NCBI RefSeq assembly: GCF_014467055.1
Contig: NZ_CP060696.1
Coordinates: 2,480,001-2,544,000 of the forward strand
Direction of reading: 5' to 3'
DNA: 64,000 nucleotides
DNA from: Caproicibacterium amylolyticum
GTDB lineage: Bacteria > Bacillota > Clostridia > Oscillospirales > Acutalibacteraceae
The notes beneath the pieces were generated by a model. That model worked only from the letters and a program-made list of their open reading frames with translations. It was not told the DNA's origin and made no database searches. The translations under genes and the position numbers were made by a program. Of the stretch, positions 1-7,832 are shown piece by piece. Numbering within the stretch: the first letter of the stretch is position 1; each line of letters opens with the position of its first letter.

Positions 1-2090
1 ATTTGTGCGTCGACGAGTCGTCCATGACGGGCGAAGCGGAAGGCGTTTGGAAGGTCGCGCTCGGGACCGCCGATGCAGACGGCGGGCACTGGCGGCGCGA
101 CCACTGCTACGCGGGGACTCTTGTGACGCAGGGAAGCGCGCTGGTCCGCGTGGATCAAATCGGCAAAGCCACCGAGTTCGGGAAAATCGGTACAAATGTC
201 GTCGGCGCACCGGAAGCCCCGTCGCCGCTTCAGAGGCAGACCCGCGGGCTCGTGAAGCTTTGCGCGGTTATTGCGGCGGTCCTGTTTGTATTGGTAGGCT
301 GCTTCACCTGGCTGAATATCCCGGACCACCAATTTACCGACAGGCTGATCGAAAGCATCCTTTCCGGCGTCACGCTCGCCATGGCCATGATCCCGGAAGA
401 GTTCCCGGTTATTTTGACAGTCTTCCTTTCCATGGGCGCATGGCGGCTTGCAAAAAAGCATTCGCTGATGCGCAGGCTGGCTTCCGTGGAAACGCTCGGC
501 GCCGTGTCGGTTCTTTGCGTTGATAAGACCGGCACCATTACGATGAATCAGATGACCGTATGCGATACGTGGACAGAGGAAAACAAAGAGCGGGACCTCT
601 GCGCGGTCATGGGGATGGCCTGCGAACCGGACGCATATGACCCTATGGAAAAGGCCATGATTTCGTATTGTGAAGGCAGGGGCCTGTCCAGGGATTTCCT
701 GTTCGGCGGCAAGCTGATTCGGGAATATTCCTTCACTCATGAGGCAAAAATGATGGGCCATGTCTGGAGACGCGGCAATGAAATCCTGATCGCCGCGAAA
801 GGCTCGCCGGAAAAGGTCCTCGCTTTATGTAATCTCAATTCGGACGAACGGGACAAAGCGCAGGAAAAAGCCGCCGATATGGCGGCACGCGGGCTCCGCG
901 TGATCGCGGTTGGCAGAATGGACGTTGGAACGGCGGGCGAAGTTCCCGCTTCTTTGGCCCAATGCCGCCTTCAGTTCTGCGGATTGGTTGGCCTTGCGGA
1001 TCCTCCGAGGGAATCCGTAAAAGCGGATATCCTCCGCTGCAGGAAGGCAGGCGTCCGCGTTGTGATGATTACGGGCGACAACGGCATCACGGCAGGCGCG
1101 ATCGCGAAGCAGATCGGCATGCCATGCGGGAAATCCGTCACTGGCGACGAGATCGACCGGATGACGGATGAGGAACTTCAGAGACGTGTCCGTTCCGTCA
1201 GCATTTTTTCCCGCGTCGTCCCGGAGCATAAGATGCGCATCGTGAAGGCTTTCAAGGCAAACGGCGAGATCGTGGCAATGACGGGCGACGGGGTCAACGA
1301 CGCCCCCGCGCTCAAATATGCCGATATCGGCATCGCGATGGGAAAGCGCGGTTCGGAGGTGTCCCGCGAAGCCGCCGATCTCATCCTGCTTGACGATAAT
1401 TTTTCGACGATTGTGGATACCATCAGGGACGGCAGGCGGATTTACGACAACATCAAAAAAGCGGTCGGATATGTGTTCACGATTCACATTCCAATCGCGT
1501 TTTCCTGTCTGTTGGCCCCTCTTCTGAAAGTAAATCCGGCGAACCTTATGTTACTGCCCATCCATGTCGTCCTTTTGGAACTGATTATCGACCCGACCTG
1601 CTCCATCATTTTTGAACGGCAGCCCGCGGAACAGAATGTGATGGAACGCGATCCCCGTGATCCGAAAGAAAAACTGATGAGAGCGAAAGGTCTCTTCAGA
1701 AGCATTCTGCAGGGGCTGACGGTTTTTGCCTCTTCTTTTGGAACCTATTATACGGTTCTTATGGCAGATCCAGCCGTAAACGCTCCGGTTGCCCGTGCAA
1801 TGGGCCTTTCCATTATTTTTCTAAGCAATCTGCTTTTGGTTCTGGTCAACAGTTCCCAAACGGATTTTGCATTCCAGTCATTCCACCGTCTGATCAAAGA
1901 CAAGGTGATGTGGGCGGCCTTTGCGGGAACCATTTCCATGCTTGTCCTGCTCTTATACACTCCGCTTTCAGCCTTTGTGAAGCTGGCTCCGCTGACCGGA
2001 CCGGAAGCGATCGCCGTAATCGTGATGTCGGCGGCGTCGGTACTTTGGGTCGAAATCGTAAAACTTGTAAAACATCTGAGAAAGAATTAA
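1..2090 (+). CDS. P-type cation-transporting ATPase (5' end outside window)
   Basis: ATP-driven membrane cation pump of the P2 (calcium-type) class. The reading frame is open to the left edge; about 695 residues are visible. Seen: the actuator loop SMTGEAEGVW at the start, membrane motif PEEFPV, phosphorylation motif DKTGTIT (about residue 174 of the fragment), and the hinge motif TGDGVNDAP followed by ADIGIAMGKRG. The C-terminal half has several hydrophobic helices, including one with ELIIDPTCS. Missing: the N-terminal cytoplasmic segment and the first two helices. It is closely related to the ATPase at 60776-63307. The ion is not decidable from sequence; Ca2+ is the family default. It converges on the ferritin-like gene with a shared terminator between them. 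Confidence 0.9.
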   Translation, partial: LCVDESSMTGEAEGVWKVALGTADADGGHWRRDHCYAGTLVTQGSALVRVDQIGKATEFGKIGTNVVGAPEAPSPLQRQTRGLVKLCAVIAAVLFVLVGCFTWLNIPDHQFTDRLIESILSGVTLAMAMIPEEFPVILTVFLSMGAWRLAKKHSLMRRLASVETLGAVSVLCVDKTGTITMNQMTVCDTWTEENKERDLCAVMGMACEPDAYDPMEKAMISYCEGRGLSRDFLFGGKLIREYSFTHEAKMMGHVWRRGNEILIAAKGSPEKVLALCNLNSDERDKAQEKAADMAARGLRVIAVGRMDVGTAGEVPASLAQCRLQFCGLVGLADPPRESVKADILRCRKAGVRVVMITGDNGITAGAIAKQIGMPCGKSVTGDEIDRMTDEELQRRVRSVSIFSRVVPEHKMRIVKAFKANGEIVAMTGDGVNDAPALKYADIGIAMGKRGSEVSREAADLILLDDNFSTIVDTIRDGRRIYDNIKKAVGYVFTIHIPIAFSCLLAPLLKVNPANLMLLPIHVVLLELIIDPTCSIIFERQPAEQNVMERDPRDPKEKLMRAKGLFRSILQGLTVFASSFGTYYTVLMADPAVNAPVARAMGLSIIFLSNLLLVLVNSSQTDFAFQSFHRLIKDKVMWAAFAGTISMLVLLLYTPLSAFVKLAPLTGPEAIAVIVMSAASVLWVEIVKLVKHLRKN

Positions 2091-2102
2091 CAGTAAAATC
2101 AG

Positions 2103-2139
2103 AACGGCCGTGACATCCCCAATGGATTTCATGGCCGTT
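2103..2139. terminator. Bidirectional hairpin between convergent genes
   Basis: Inverted repeat AACGGCC (2103-2109) and GGCCGTT (2133-2139) lies between the stop of the plus-strand ATPase and the stop of the minus-strand ferritin-like gene. It has no long T-run, so its strength is uncertain. Confidence 0.5.
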
Positions 2140-2170
2140 CAAGTTTGTCGGTTCCCTGAAATGCCCGGAA

Positions 2171-2683
2171 TCAAACCAGTTCATCATACGGATCGACGTC
2201 ATATTTTAGCAATAGCCTGGTAAGATGCTCCGCGTGCCCTTTTTCGTCGTCAATCACGGCCTGCAAGGTGGTGCGGATATCCCGATATGGATATTTTGGC
2301 AGCTGCGCTTCATACAGAATCACGGCCTCGAGTTCTCCCTTGATATCGTCCCGGATATCGTTCAGAATGGCCGCACCGCCGGACTGGGAATGGGAGAGCG
2401 ACACCGGTGTCTGGGGCCCGGGGTTGTCGTCCTTATGAGCTAAAAACTGTTTATACTGCTCCGGATCATATTTGCGGAGCAGCTTCAGCACCCAGCCGTA
2501 ATGCTGCTTTTCGTCGAGCATAATACTGTGCCAGGCATCGTTTATTTCAGAAATGTCCGAGTTGGCGATGTGGGTTTGGTAACCGTTAATCGCGATGATT
2601 TCACTGATCAGGATTTCCCTGAGTTTATCCGTAAACTTCTGTGCCGTGCCCTGCGGCTGTCCGTTCGGATGCGTATAGCTCAT
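2171..2683 (-). CDS. Ferritin-like (rubrerythrin-type) protein
   Basis: A 170-residue four-helix-bundle protein of the ferritin-like superfamily, probably binding a di-iron centre. The start MSYTHPNG was chosen because GGAGGATTATC lies just ahead; the upstream extension has no site of its own. Two similar half-modules are visible: EIIAINGY followed by DEKQHYGW, and GELEAVILYE followed by DEKGHAEH. These supply the expected E and ExxH ligands in order. It lacks the rubredoxin-like C-terminal Cys pairs of classical rubrerythrin. Likely role is oxidative stress protection or iron handling; the substrate is unknown. It is transcribed alone, convergent with the ATPase. Confidence 0.8.
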   Translation of the reverse strand: MSYTHPNGQPQGTAQKFTDKLREILISEIIAINGYQTHIANSDISEINDAWHSIMLDEKQHYGWVLKLLRKYDPEQYKQFLAHKDDNPGPQTPVSLSHSQSGGAAILNDIRDDIKGELEAVILYEAQLPKYPYRDIRTTLQAVIDDEKGHAEHLTRLLLKYDVDPYDELV

Positions 2684-2885
2684 GATAATCCTCCGCCTTT
2701 CATATAAATCTGCCTTCAGCCGCTGAGAGCCTCTCCCTTTTAGCCTCAAAATTGGACAGGCAGGAATAGCGTACAGTAGGCTGATCCTGCCTTAGTCATC
2801 TGTTCAAATCTTTTTCTGCATCATTATTCCAATGGGACTTGGGCCCGAATTCAAATACTCCAAAGCGCTTGATGATACCGTTATT

Positions 2886-3305
2886 TTATGTCCCTGTTGC
2901 TATTGCGTCGTCTTTCGTTTTGTGAACGGTTCCCCAAGGATGTTGGGGAGGTGCATAAATCGAATATACTTTTAAGGGTACGGTGCCTACATTGACGACG
3001 TTATGCCATGTCCCGGCTGGTATGACAATGGCATCGCTTGGCCCGACTCGCTTTTGAAAATTCATATTGTCTCTCCGGTTTCCGAACTTCGCAAGCCCTT
3101 CGCCCTGCTCGATGCGGATAAACTGGTCAACATCAGGGTGCATTTCCAAGCCGATATCATCGTTCACACGAATGCTCATCAGCGTAAGCTGCAGATGATT
3201 CCCTGTCCAGAAAGCGGTACGGAAGGTATTGTTTTGCTCCGTAACCGCTTCAATATTCACTACTATTGGTATGGGGCCATAGTCTCTTAATTCTTCATCA
3301 GGCAT
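2886..3305 (-). CDS. Cupin-domain protein
   Basis: A 139-residue single-domain cupin. The core shows a metal-binding motif EMHPDVDQFIRIEQGEG (one His and the Glu of cupin motif 1) and a second motif PAGTWHNVVNVG with its His, then a short C-terminal tail. Related to mannose-6-phosphate-isomerase-like cupins, but too small for that enzyme; the substrate cannot be told. The ATG follows GGGAGAGGATCGG. About 220 bp without a gene separate it from the FMN-binding remnant; I see no clear signal there. Confidence 0.8.
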   Translation of the reverse strand: MPDEELRDYGPIPIVVNIEAVTEQNNTFRTAFWTGNHLQLTLMSIRVNDDIGLEMHPDVDQFIRIEQGEGLAKFGNRRDNMNFQKRVGPSDAIVIPAGTWHNVVNVGTVPLKVYSIYAPPQHPWGTVHKTKDDAIATGT

Positions 3306-3529
3306 ATCTTCCGATCCTCTCCCGTTGATTTTAACCCATAATATGAATTATCTGCCGGAAAAGTGCTTTTCAAAACGATATGGGTTTCGAGCGTTGTTCC
3401 ATGTTATTGCCGCGCGATTGGCTCAGTTCGTTTCAATCTGTTCCGCTGAGGGGAACGGAAACCTTGCTTAGACCCAATAAACCTGTAGACGGAAATTCAT
3501 CCCCAATATTTGCATCTTTAAATGAATCA

Positions 3530-3830
3530 TTATGCTTGAGCCAAGGCATTGGAAACTGCATCCATAATGCCCCTGCTGCTGTATGTCGCGCCGGATACAG
3601 CGTCCACTTCCGCTGTCTGGTTGCTGATGATTTCATTGGAAACCATTGTGTACGCAGCATTGAAAAAGCTCGGAGCATCCTCGCTGGAATCCACTTGGAT
3701 TGCAGTAATTTTCCCGCCTGAAACTTCGACCGTCACCGTCGTTGTTCCTCCCCGAAATCCGGCGCCAAATCCATGATAAGTACCGTCCTTATACCGGCCC
3801 CGACGACTGAGCGGAAAGTGTATGGACATA
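3530..3830 (-). pseudogene. Truncated FMN-binding domain protein
   Basis: The C-terminal about 90 residues of an FMN-binding domain (RnfG/NosR type) are readable, from YKDGTYHGFG through VEVSGGKITAIQV to DAVSGATYSSRG. The SGAT(Y/S) motif is where flavin is covalently attached to Thr in this family. No signal peptide or upstream half is present: the frame runs straight into the transposase fragment at about 3.83-3.85 kb, so the 5' end was replaced. A full gene of this type usually encodes a signal peptide and one or two such domains. Probably not expressed. Confidence 0.75.
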
Positions 3831-3849
3831 GACATAAAAGAAAGCACAG

Positions 3850-4068
3850 CATCCGGCCGGCAAAATATACGGCCAGTTGGGCGTGGATCACGCTCCAGTC
3901 CTGCCGCCTGCCGGTCAATTTTTTCGTGATGTCCATCATGGCCAGATACAGCATCTTGAGCAGGCTGTCATCCGTCGGAAAGACCGATTTCGCCTTCGTC
4001 ACCTTTCGGAGCTGCCGGTTGAAGCCTTCAATAACATTGGTGGTGTAGATCAGCCGGCGCACCCCCGC
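3850..4068 (-). mobile_element. IS256-family transposase C-terminal fragment
   Basis: About 70 residues match the C-terminus of IS256-type transposases: IYTTNVIEGFNRQLRKVTK, then VFPTDDSLLKMLYLA and GRRQDW. IYTTN(A/V)IEGFNR carries a conserved Glu region of the DDE fold. The N-terminal 80 percent is missing; the frame starts abruptly near 4068 next to the cad module and fuses at the other side to the FMN-binding remnant. No terminal inverted repeats were recognised. It is an inactive relic marking a rearrangement point. Confidence 0.8.
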
Positions 4069-4098
4069 CTCATTTCAGCTAAACTAATACCTGTATCA

Positions 4099-4479
4099 TT
4101 ATTTTTTGATATGCGTTATACATAGATCAAACATCATTTTAATATGTGCATCATTCAGTGAATAATAAGCGATTTTCCCGTCACGCCTGTATTTAATTAA
4201 GTGGGTTTGCCGTAACGATTTTAGATGATGCGAAATAGCAGGCTTCGACATATTCAGCAAAGCTGCAATATCACACACGCACATTTCAGAAAGCATAAGC
4301 GCATTTATAATTTTTAGGCGTGTAGGATCGCTGAGTACTTTAAATATACCAGCCATATTATACAAAGTATCATCGTCAGTTATTTCTTTTTTCACTTTAT
4401 CTAATATATCCTGATGAACAATAGTGATATCACACATTGCATTTTCTTGATCTGTCATGTTTTCGTGGTTTTCAGACAT
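4099..4479 (-). CDS. ArsR/SmtB-family metal-sensing repressor (CadC/CzrA-like)
   Basis: A 126-residue winged-helix repressor. Seen: Cys-containing MCVCDIA ahead of the recognition helix (MSKPAISHHLKSLR), which matches the CVC metal site of CadC, and at the C-terminus a D-x-H-(10)-H pattern in helix 5 (NDAHIKMM...THIKK), the zinc site of SmtB/CzrA. One Cys sits near the N-terminus instead of the CadC pair. The ATG at 4479 follows AAAGGGTGGC. It is 50 bp downstream of cadA on the same strand, so probably co-transcribed. It likely binds the dyad at the cadA promoter and releases it with Cd, Zn or Pb. Confidence 0.88.
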   Translation of the reverse strand: MSENHENMTDQENAMCDITIVHQDILDKVKKEITDDDTLYNMAGIFKVLSDPTRLKIINALMLSEMCVCDIAALLNMSKPAISHHLKSLRQTHLIKYRRDGKIAYYSLNDAHIKMMFDLCITHIKK

Positions 4480-4528
4480 TATAGCCACCCTTTCATATAA
4501 ACAATATAAGATATAATCATAAAAAGAT

Positions 4529-6652
4529 TCATATTTTTTTCGTATTCAGAGCTCTCATTGCGTTAACAACTGCAATCAGAGCAACCCCCATATCTGCAAA
4601 CACGGCCGCCCACATGGAAGCTAACCCCAATGCTCCTAATACGAGGAATATGGCTTTAACTCCTAATGCAAACACGATATTCTGAGATACAATGTTTCTC
4701 GTTCTTTTCGCAATTTTTATCGCTGATGCTACTTTATGAGGTTCATCAGTCATAATCACTACATCTGCGGCCTCAATCGCAGCGTCCGAGCCCAAGCCTC
4801 CCATAGCGATACCGATGTCGGCTCTTGCAAGTACCGGCGCATCGTTAATTCCATCACCAACAAATACAATCTTTCCCTTGTGAGATTTTTGGGCTTCCAG
4901 GGATTCAACTTTTTCAACTTTATCGGCGGGTAACAGTTCAGAATAAACCTTGTCTAAACCTAATTCCTTGCCGATATTGTCTGCCACCTTCTTCAAGTCG
5001 CCAGTAAGCATAACTGTTTTTCTAACGCCAAGCGCTTTCAACTCTTTAATTGTTTTTGCAGAGTCTTCTTTCACCTCATCTGAAATTATGATACTGCCCG
5101 CATACTTTTTGTCTATGGCCACATGTACTACTGTGCCTAACGTATCCACATCAGTGTATTGGATGTTTTCACTGATCATTAATTTAGTATTTCCAACGAG
5201 TACTTCCTTTCCATTGACATTGACCTTAATTCCATGTCCCGCTATTTCCTGATAATTTTCAATTTTATATTTATCAATTTCAGCATGATAAGCAGCTATA
5301 ATTGAAAGTGCAATCGGATGATTTGAATAGCTTTCAGCATATGCCGCATATTTGATCAGTTCATCCTCTGTATAACCGTTTTCAGAAATCGCTTTTGTAA
5401 CCTTGAATACACCTTTGGTTAAAGTCCCCGTCTTATCAAAAACAACTGCTTCAACATTGTTCAATGCTTCAAGGTAGTTGCCGCCTTTTACTAATATTCC
5501 CTTTTTTGAAGCTCCCCCAATTCCCCCAAGGAATCCCAATGGTATTGAAAGCACTAACGCGCAGGGGCAGGAAACCACCAAGAATACTAACCCTCGGTAA
5601 ATCCAGTCAGAGAAGGATGCTCCTGGAATAACCAAAGGCGGAATAATTGCTAATGCCAATGCTCCAAATACAACAACCGGAGTATAGTAACGCGCAAATT
5701 TTGTTATAAATTTTTCAGTTGGCGCTTTTTTGTTGCTGGCATTCTGTACTAAATCCAAGATTTTTGAAACTGTAGATTCTCCGAATCCTTTTGTAACTTC
5801 AATAGTCAAAACGCCATTCTTATTTACAAACCCGCTCAAAGCATCACTTCCGGGTTTTAACTCACGTGGAACGGATTCTCCGGTCAATGCCGCTGTATCA
5901 ACCATTGAAGTGCCTTCTATGACCTTGCCGTCAAGAGGAATTTTTTCTCCCGGTTTTACTACGATCTTATTACCGATATTTACTTCATCAGGAGATACTT
6001 TTTTGAGTTCTTCGCCAACCTGTAAATTTGCATAATCAGGTCTTATATCCATTAATTCACTGATTGACTTTCTGGAATTATCCACGGCCATATCCTCGAA
6101 TAATTCCCCAACCAGATAGAACAACATAACGGCGACGCCTTCCGGATACTCTCCAACAAAGAAGGCACCGATTGTAGCAACACTCATCAGGAAGTGCTCA
6201 CTGAATACCTGACCTCGTACGATCCCCTTTATTGCGCTTAAAACAACTTTTCTGCCAACAATGATATAGCTTATTAAAAATATGGTAAGTTCAAGCCAGT
6301 TTTGAAATTTAAAAATCAATCCAACAACAAATAAAGTTCCTCCAATCACCAGTTCGACTATCTCTTTTTTATGCCCTTCTTCATCGTCGTCATCTTTTTC
6401 TTCTATTTTAGATTTAGAAGGATTTTTCACTAAAGCAATTTTCACATCCGGTTCTATTTTTTTTACGATGCTTTCTATCTTCTCCACTAACATAGGAACA
6501 TTGGTATTCGACTCAGCTTCCCAAGTAAGTCTCTTAGAAACATAATCTACTGAAGCGAACTTAATCCCTTCAATGTTTTTAATTTCTGTTTCTATTTTTG
6601 CGGCACAGTTGGCGCAGTCCAACCCATTAAGCATAAATACCTTCGTCGACAT
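4529..6652 (-). CDS. cadA: Cadmium/zinc/lead-exporting P1B-type ATPase
   Basis: A 707-residue heavy-metal efflux pump. Domain order: one heavy-metal-associated domain with GLDCANCAAK (residues 10-19), a short Asp/Glu/His-rich linker (about 85-97), membrane helices, actuator loop ALTGESVP, metal-site helix SCPCALVLS (about 364), DKTGTLT (about 404), TGDLKKV, and GDGINDAPV. The CPC motif and single N-terminal GxDCxxC match P1B-2 pumps (Zn, Cd, Pb) rather than copper pumps. The ATG follows a G-rich site. Base composition is clearly more AT-rich than the surrounding genes, which suggests separate acquisition. It forms an operon with the downstream ArsR repressor. Confidence 0.93.
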   Translation of the reverse strand: MSTKVFMLNGLDCANCAAKIETEIKNIEGIKFASVDYVSKRLTWEAESNTNVPMLVEKIESIVKKIEPDVKIALVKNPSKSKIEEKDDDDEEGHKKEIVELVIGGTLFVVGLIFKFQNWLELTIFLISYIIVGRKVVLSAIKGIVRGQVFSEHFLMSVATIGAFFVGEYPEGVAVMLFYLVGELFEDMAVDNSRKSISELMDIRPDYANLQVGEELKKVSPDEVNIGNKIVVKPGEKIPLDGKVIEGTSMVDTAALTGESVPRELKPGSDALSGFVNKNGVLTIEVTKGFGESTVSKILDLVQNASNKKAPTEKFITKFARYYTPVVVFGALALAIIPPLVIPGASFSDWIYRGLVFLVVSCPCALVLSIPLGFLGGIGGASKKGILVKGGNYLEALNNVEAVVFDKTGTLTKGVFKVTKAISENGYTEDELIKYAAYAESYSNHPIALSIIAAYHAEIDKYKIENYQEIAGHGIKVNVNGKEVLVGNTKLMISENIQYTDVDTLGTVVHVAIDKKYAGSIIISDEVKEDSAKTIKELKALGVRKTVMLTGDLKKVADNIGKELGLDKVYSELLPADKVEKVESLEAQKSHKGKIVFVGDGINDAPVLARADIGIAMGGLGSDAAIEAADVVIMTDEPHKVASAIKIAKRTRNIVSQNIVFALGVKAIFLVLGALGLASMWAAVFADMGVALIAVVNAMRALNTKKI

Positions 6653-6665
6653 GGATAAGCCCCCC

Positions 6666-6703
6666 TAATATAACGATTAAACGATTGCTTAATCGTTATA
6701 TTA
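6666..6703. promoter_or_regulatory. 15-bp perfect dyad, probable ArsR-type operator
   Basis: Arms 6666-6680 and 6689-6703 are exact inverted repeats (core TAACGATTAA / TTAATCGTTA) with an 8-bp spacer. The right arm overlaps the -10 box of the cadA promoter and the dyad ends 14 bp before the ATG. This is where an ArsR-family repressor would block transcription. Confidence 0.75.
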
Positions 6704-6726
6704 TCATTATCATAAATTATTGTCAA
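6698..6726 (-). promoter_or_regulatory. cadA promoter
   Basis: On the minus strand: -35 TTGACA (6721-6726), exactly 17 bp, then -10 TAATAT (6698-6703). The -35 is a perfect consensus. The -10 lies inside the operator dyad. Confidence 0.8.
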
Positions 6727-6739
6727 TAGAAAAAAAAAT

Positions 6740-6960
6740 ATTCCGGATCTGTTGGATGCCGTGTTTGTGGTTGAAAATCCTGGCCCACCGTTCGTAGCCG
6801 ATGCCTTTTCCGGCGCGGAGTTTGGCCCGAATGTACACCAGCAGATTGACTCGTTTTCCCGGCGCGGATCTGATGACTTTATTGCGCGGCTTGTGTACCT
6901 TTTCCCGGAGAGTACGGCTCGAAGCACTGCTGGCCTGCAGCCAGCCGGATGGAGAAATCA
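6740..6960 (-). pseudogene. Relaxase/mobilisation nuclease fragment
   Basis: Minus-strand frame reads GKRVNLLVYIRAKLRAGKG, then IGYERWARIFNHKHG. This matches the conserved tract that follows the catalytic domain in Firmicutes relaxases (typically ..DIQAKL.AGKG.GYERWAKVFN..). No HUH motif or start is present. The fragment is cut on one side by the AT-rich cad module and on the other by unrelated sequence. It is a relic of another mobilisable element, distinct from the intact relaxase at 11271-14171. Confidence 0.6.
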
Positions 6961-7253
6961 TCGCCGACCCGCGAACGGTATTTGCTGAACTGGATCCCCC
7001 AAAAGAGGCACCAACTACGGGAGCCGTCGTAACAACCCGCTTCGGGAAGCGGGGGTGGAAATACAGAATGTGGCATCGGTTTCCACCATCAGCGATGTTC
7101 TGCGCGCGCTCAAAAGCAAATATCTGACACCGGATGTGCCGGACATTCAGGAGCAATGAAAAACTTAGCGCGACACCAATTGATTCTGTCAAGGTGACGG
7201 CGTTTTTGACGCTTACTTAAAAACAGTTTTTATCCCCGCTGCAATGAATACTG
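6961..7253 (+). other. Remnant-rich stretch without an intact gene
   Basis: A plus-strand frame ending at 7159 reads RGTNYGSRRNNPLREAGVE, continues with a serine/leucine-rich stretch and ends with PDVPDIQEQ. It has no credible start and I do not recognise it. The remainder holds no gene or strong signal that I can see. This looks like debris from successive insertions. Confidence 0.3.
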
Positions 7254-7430
7254 GTGAACCGCTCCGGTTCCGTTCTGGCGGTTTACAAAGAACAGATGCT
7301 CGTTTTTGTGGAATCTGCCGCTCATCTCGTTACATACGCCAGAGAAAAGAACAAGGGAATTATTCTGATTGACCCGGATACAGCGGAGGTTACTCCCATA
7401 CCGGTGAAAGAAAGGAAGAAAGAAAAATAA
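7254..7430 (+). CDS. Small ORF or gene fragment of unknown function
   Basis: A 58-codon frame beginning at GTG, without a ribosome site, with protein-like composition: LAVYKEQMLVFVESAAHLV, then NKGIILIDPDTAEV and a Lys-rich end. It is probably the 3' end of a truncated gene rather than a functional start. I do not recognise the family. Confidence 0.3.
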   Translation: MNRSGSVLAVYKEQMLVFVESAAHLVTYAREKNKGIILIDPDTAEVTPIPVKERKKEK

Positions 7431-7487
7431 ACCTTTCCGCTTGTCTTTTCTCTGATTTAGATCTGCTTAGAGTAGGAGGTTCGCTTT

Positions 7488-7578
7488 CATGGTTCACCAT
7501 GAACCGTTCCACGGTTCACCTGTGGGCAGACTTTCTTCTTGGCAGAGCAGATACTTTTTCAGCGTTTACCTTATGTGA
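7488..7578 (+). other. GGTTCA/TGAACC repeat cluster with short ORF
   Basis: Between 7491 and 7518 the half-site GGTTCA occurs twice and TGAACC once, forming overlapping palindromes (TGAACCGT-tcc-ACGGTTCA is perfect). A 29-codon plus-strand ORF starts at 7489 after AGGAGGTTCGCTTTC and overlaps the 3' end of the next minus-strand gene. This could be an operator cluster, or the start of a gene cut by the left end of the element. Confidence 0.35.
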
Positions 7579-7820
7579 TACAGATTGGAGGATTTTCCGC
7601 CGTTTTCGCGCCACCTCGGCTCTTTGCAGAGGTGGTCGCTTTTTTCAAGATCGGCGATAGCCCGTTTGACCGTGCTTTTGGACAGCTTCAGCTCCCGTGC
7701 GATGGTACCGATCGCCGGGTAGCATTTGCCGTCCTTATCGGCTCGGTCGCGCAGGTACATATACACGGCAACCGCGCGGTGAGGAAGCTCAGAAGCATAC
7801 AAAGATGTAAAATACCCCAC
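7566..7820 (-). CDS. Helix-turn-helix protein at the end of the transfer region
   Basis: An 84-residue protein starting at GTG after AGGAGTGATATGTC, 12 bp downstream of virD4. The body carries a winged-helix DNA-binding pattern: CYPAIGTIARELKLSKSTVK then RAIADLEKSDHL, like replication-initiator or GntR-type HTH domains in which KSTVKRAI is the recognition helix. Such small HTH proteins often accompany VirD4 in clostridial elements. Probable role: regulator of transfer genes. Its 3' end overlaps a short antisense ORF. Confidence 0.7.
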   Translation of the reverse strand: MGYFTSLYASELPHRAVAVYMYLRDRADKDGKCYPAIGTIARELKLSKSTVKRAIADLEKSDHLCKEPRWRENGGKSSNLYHIR

Positions 7821-7832
7821 GACATATCACTC

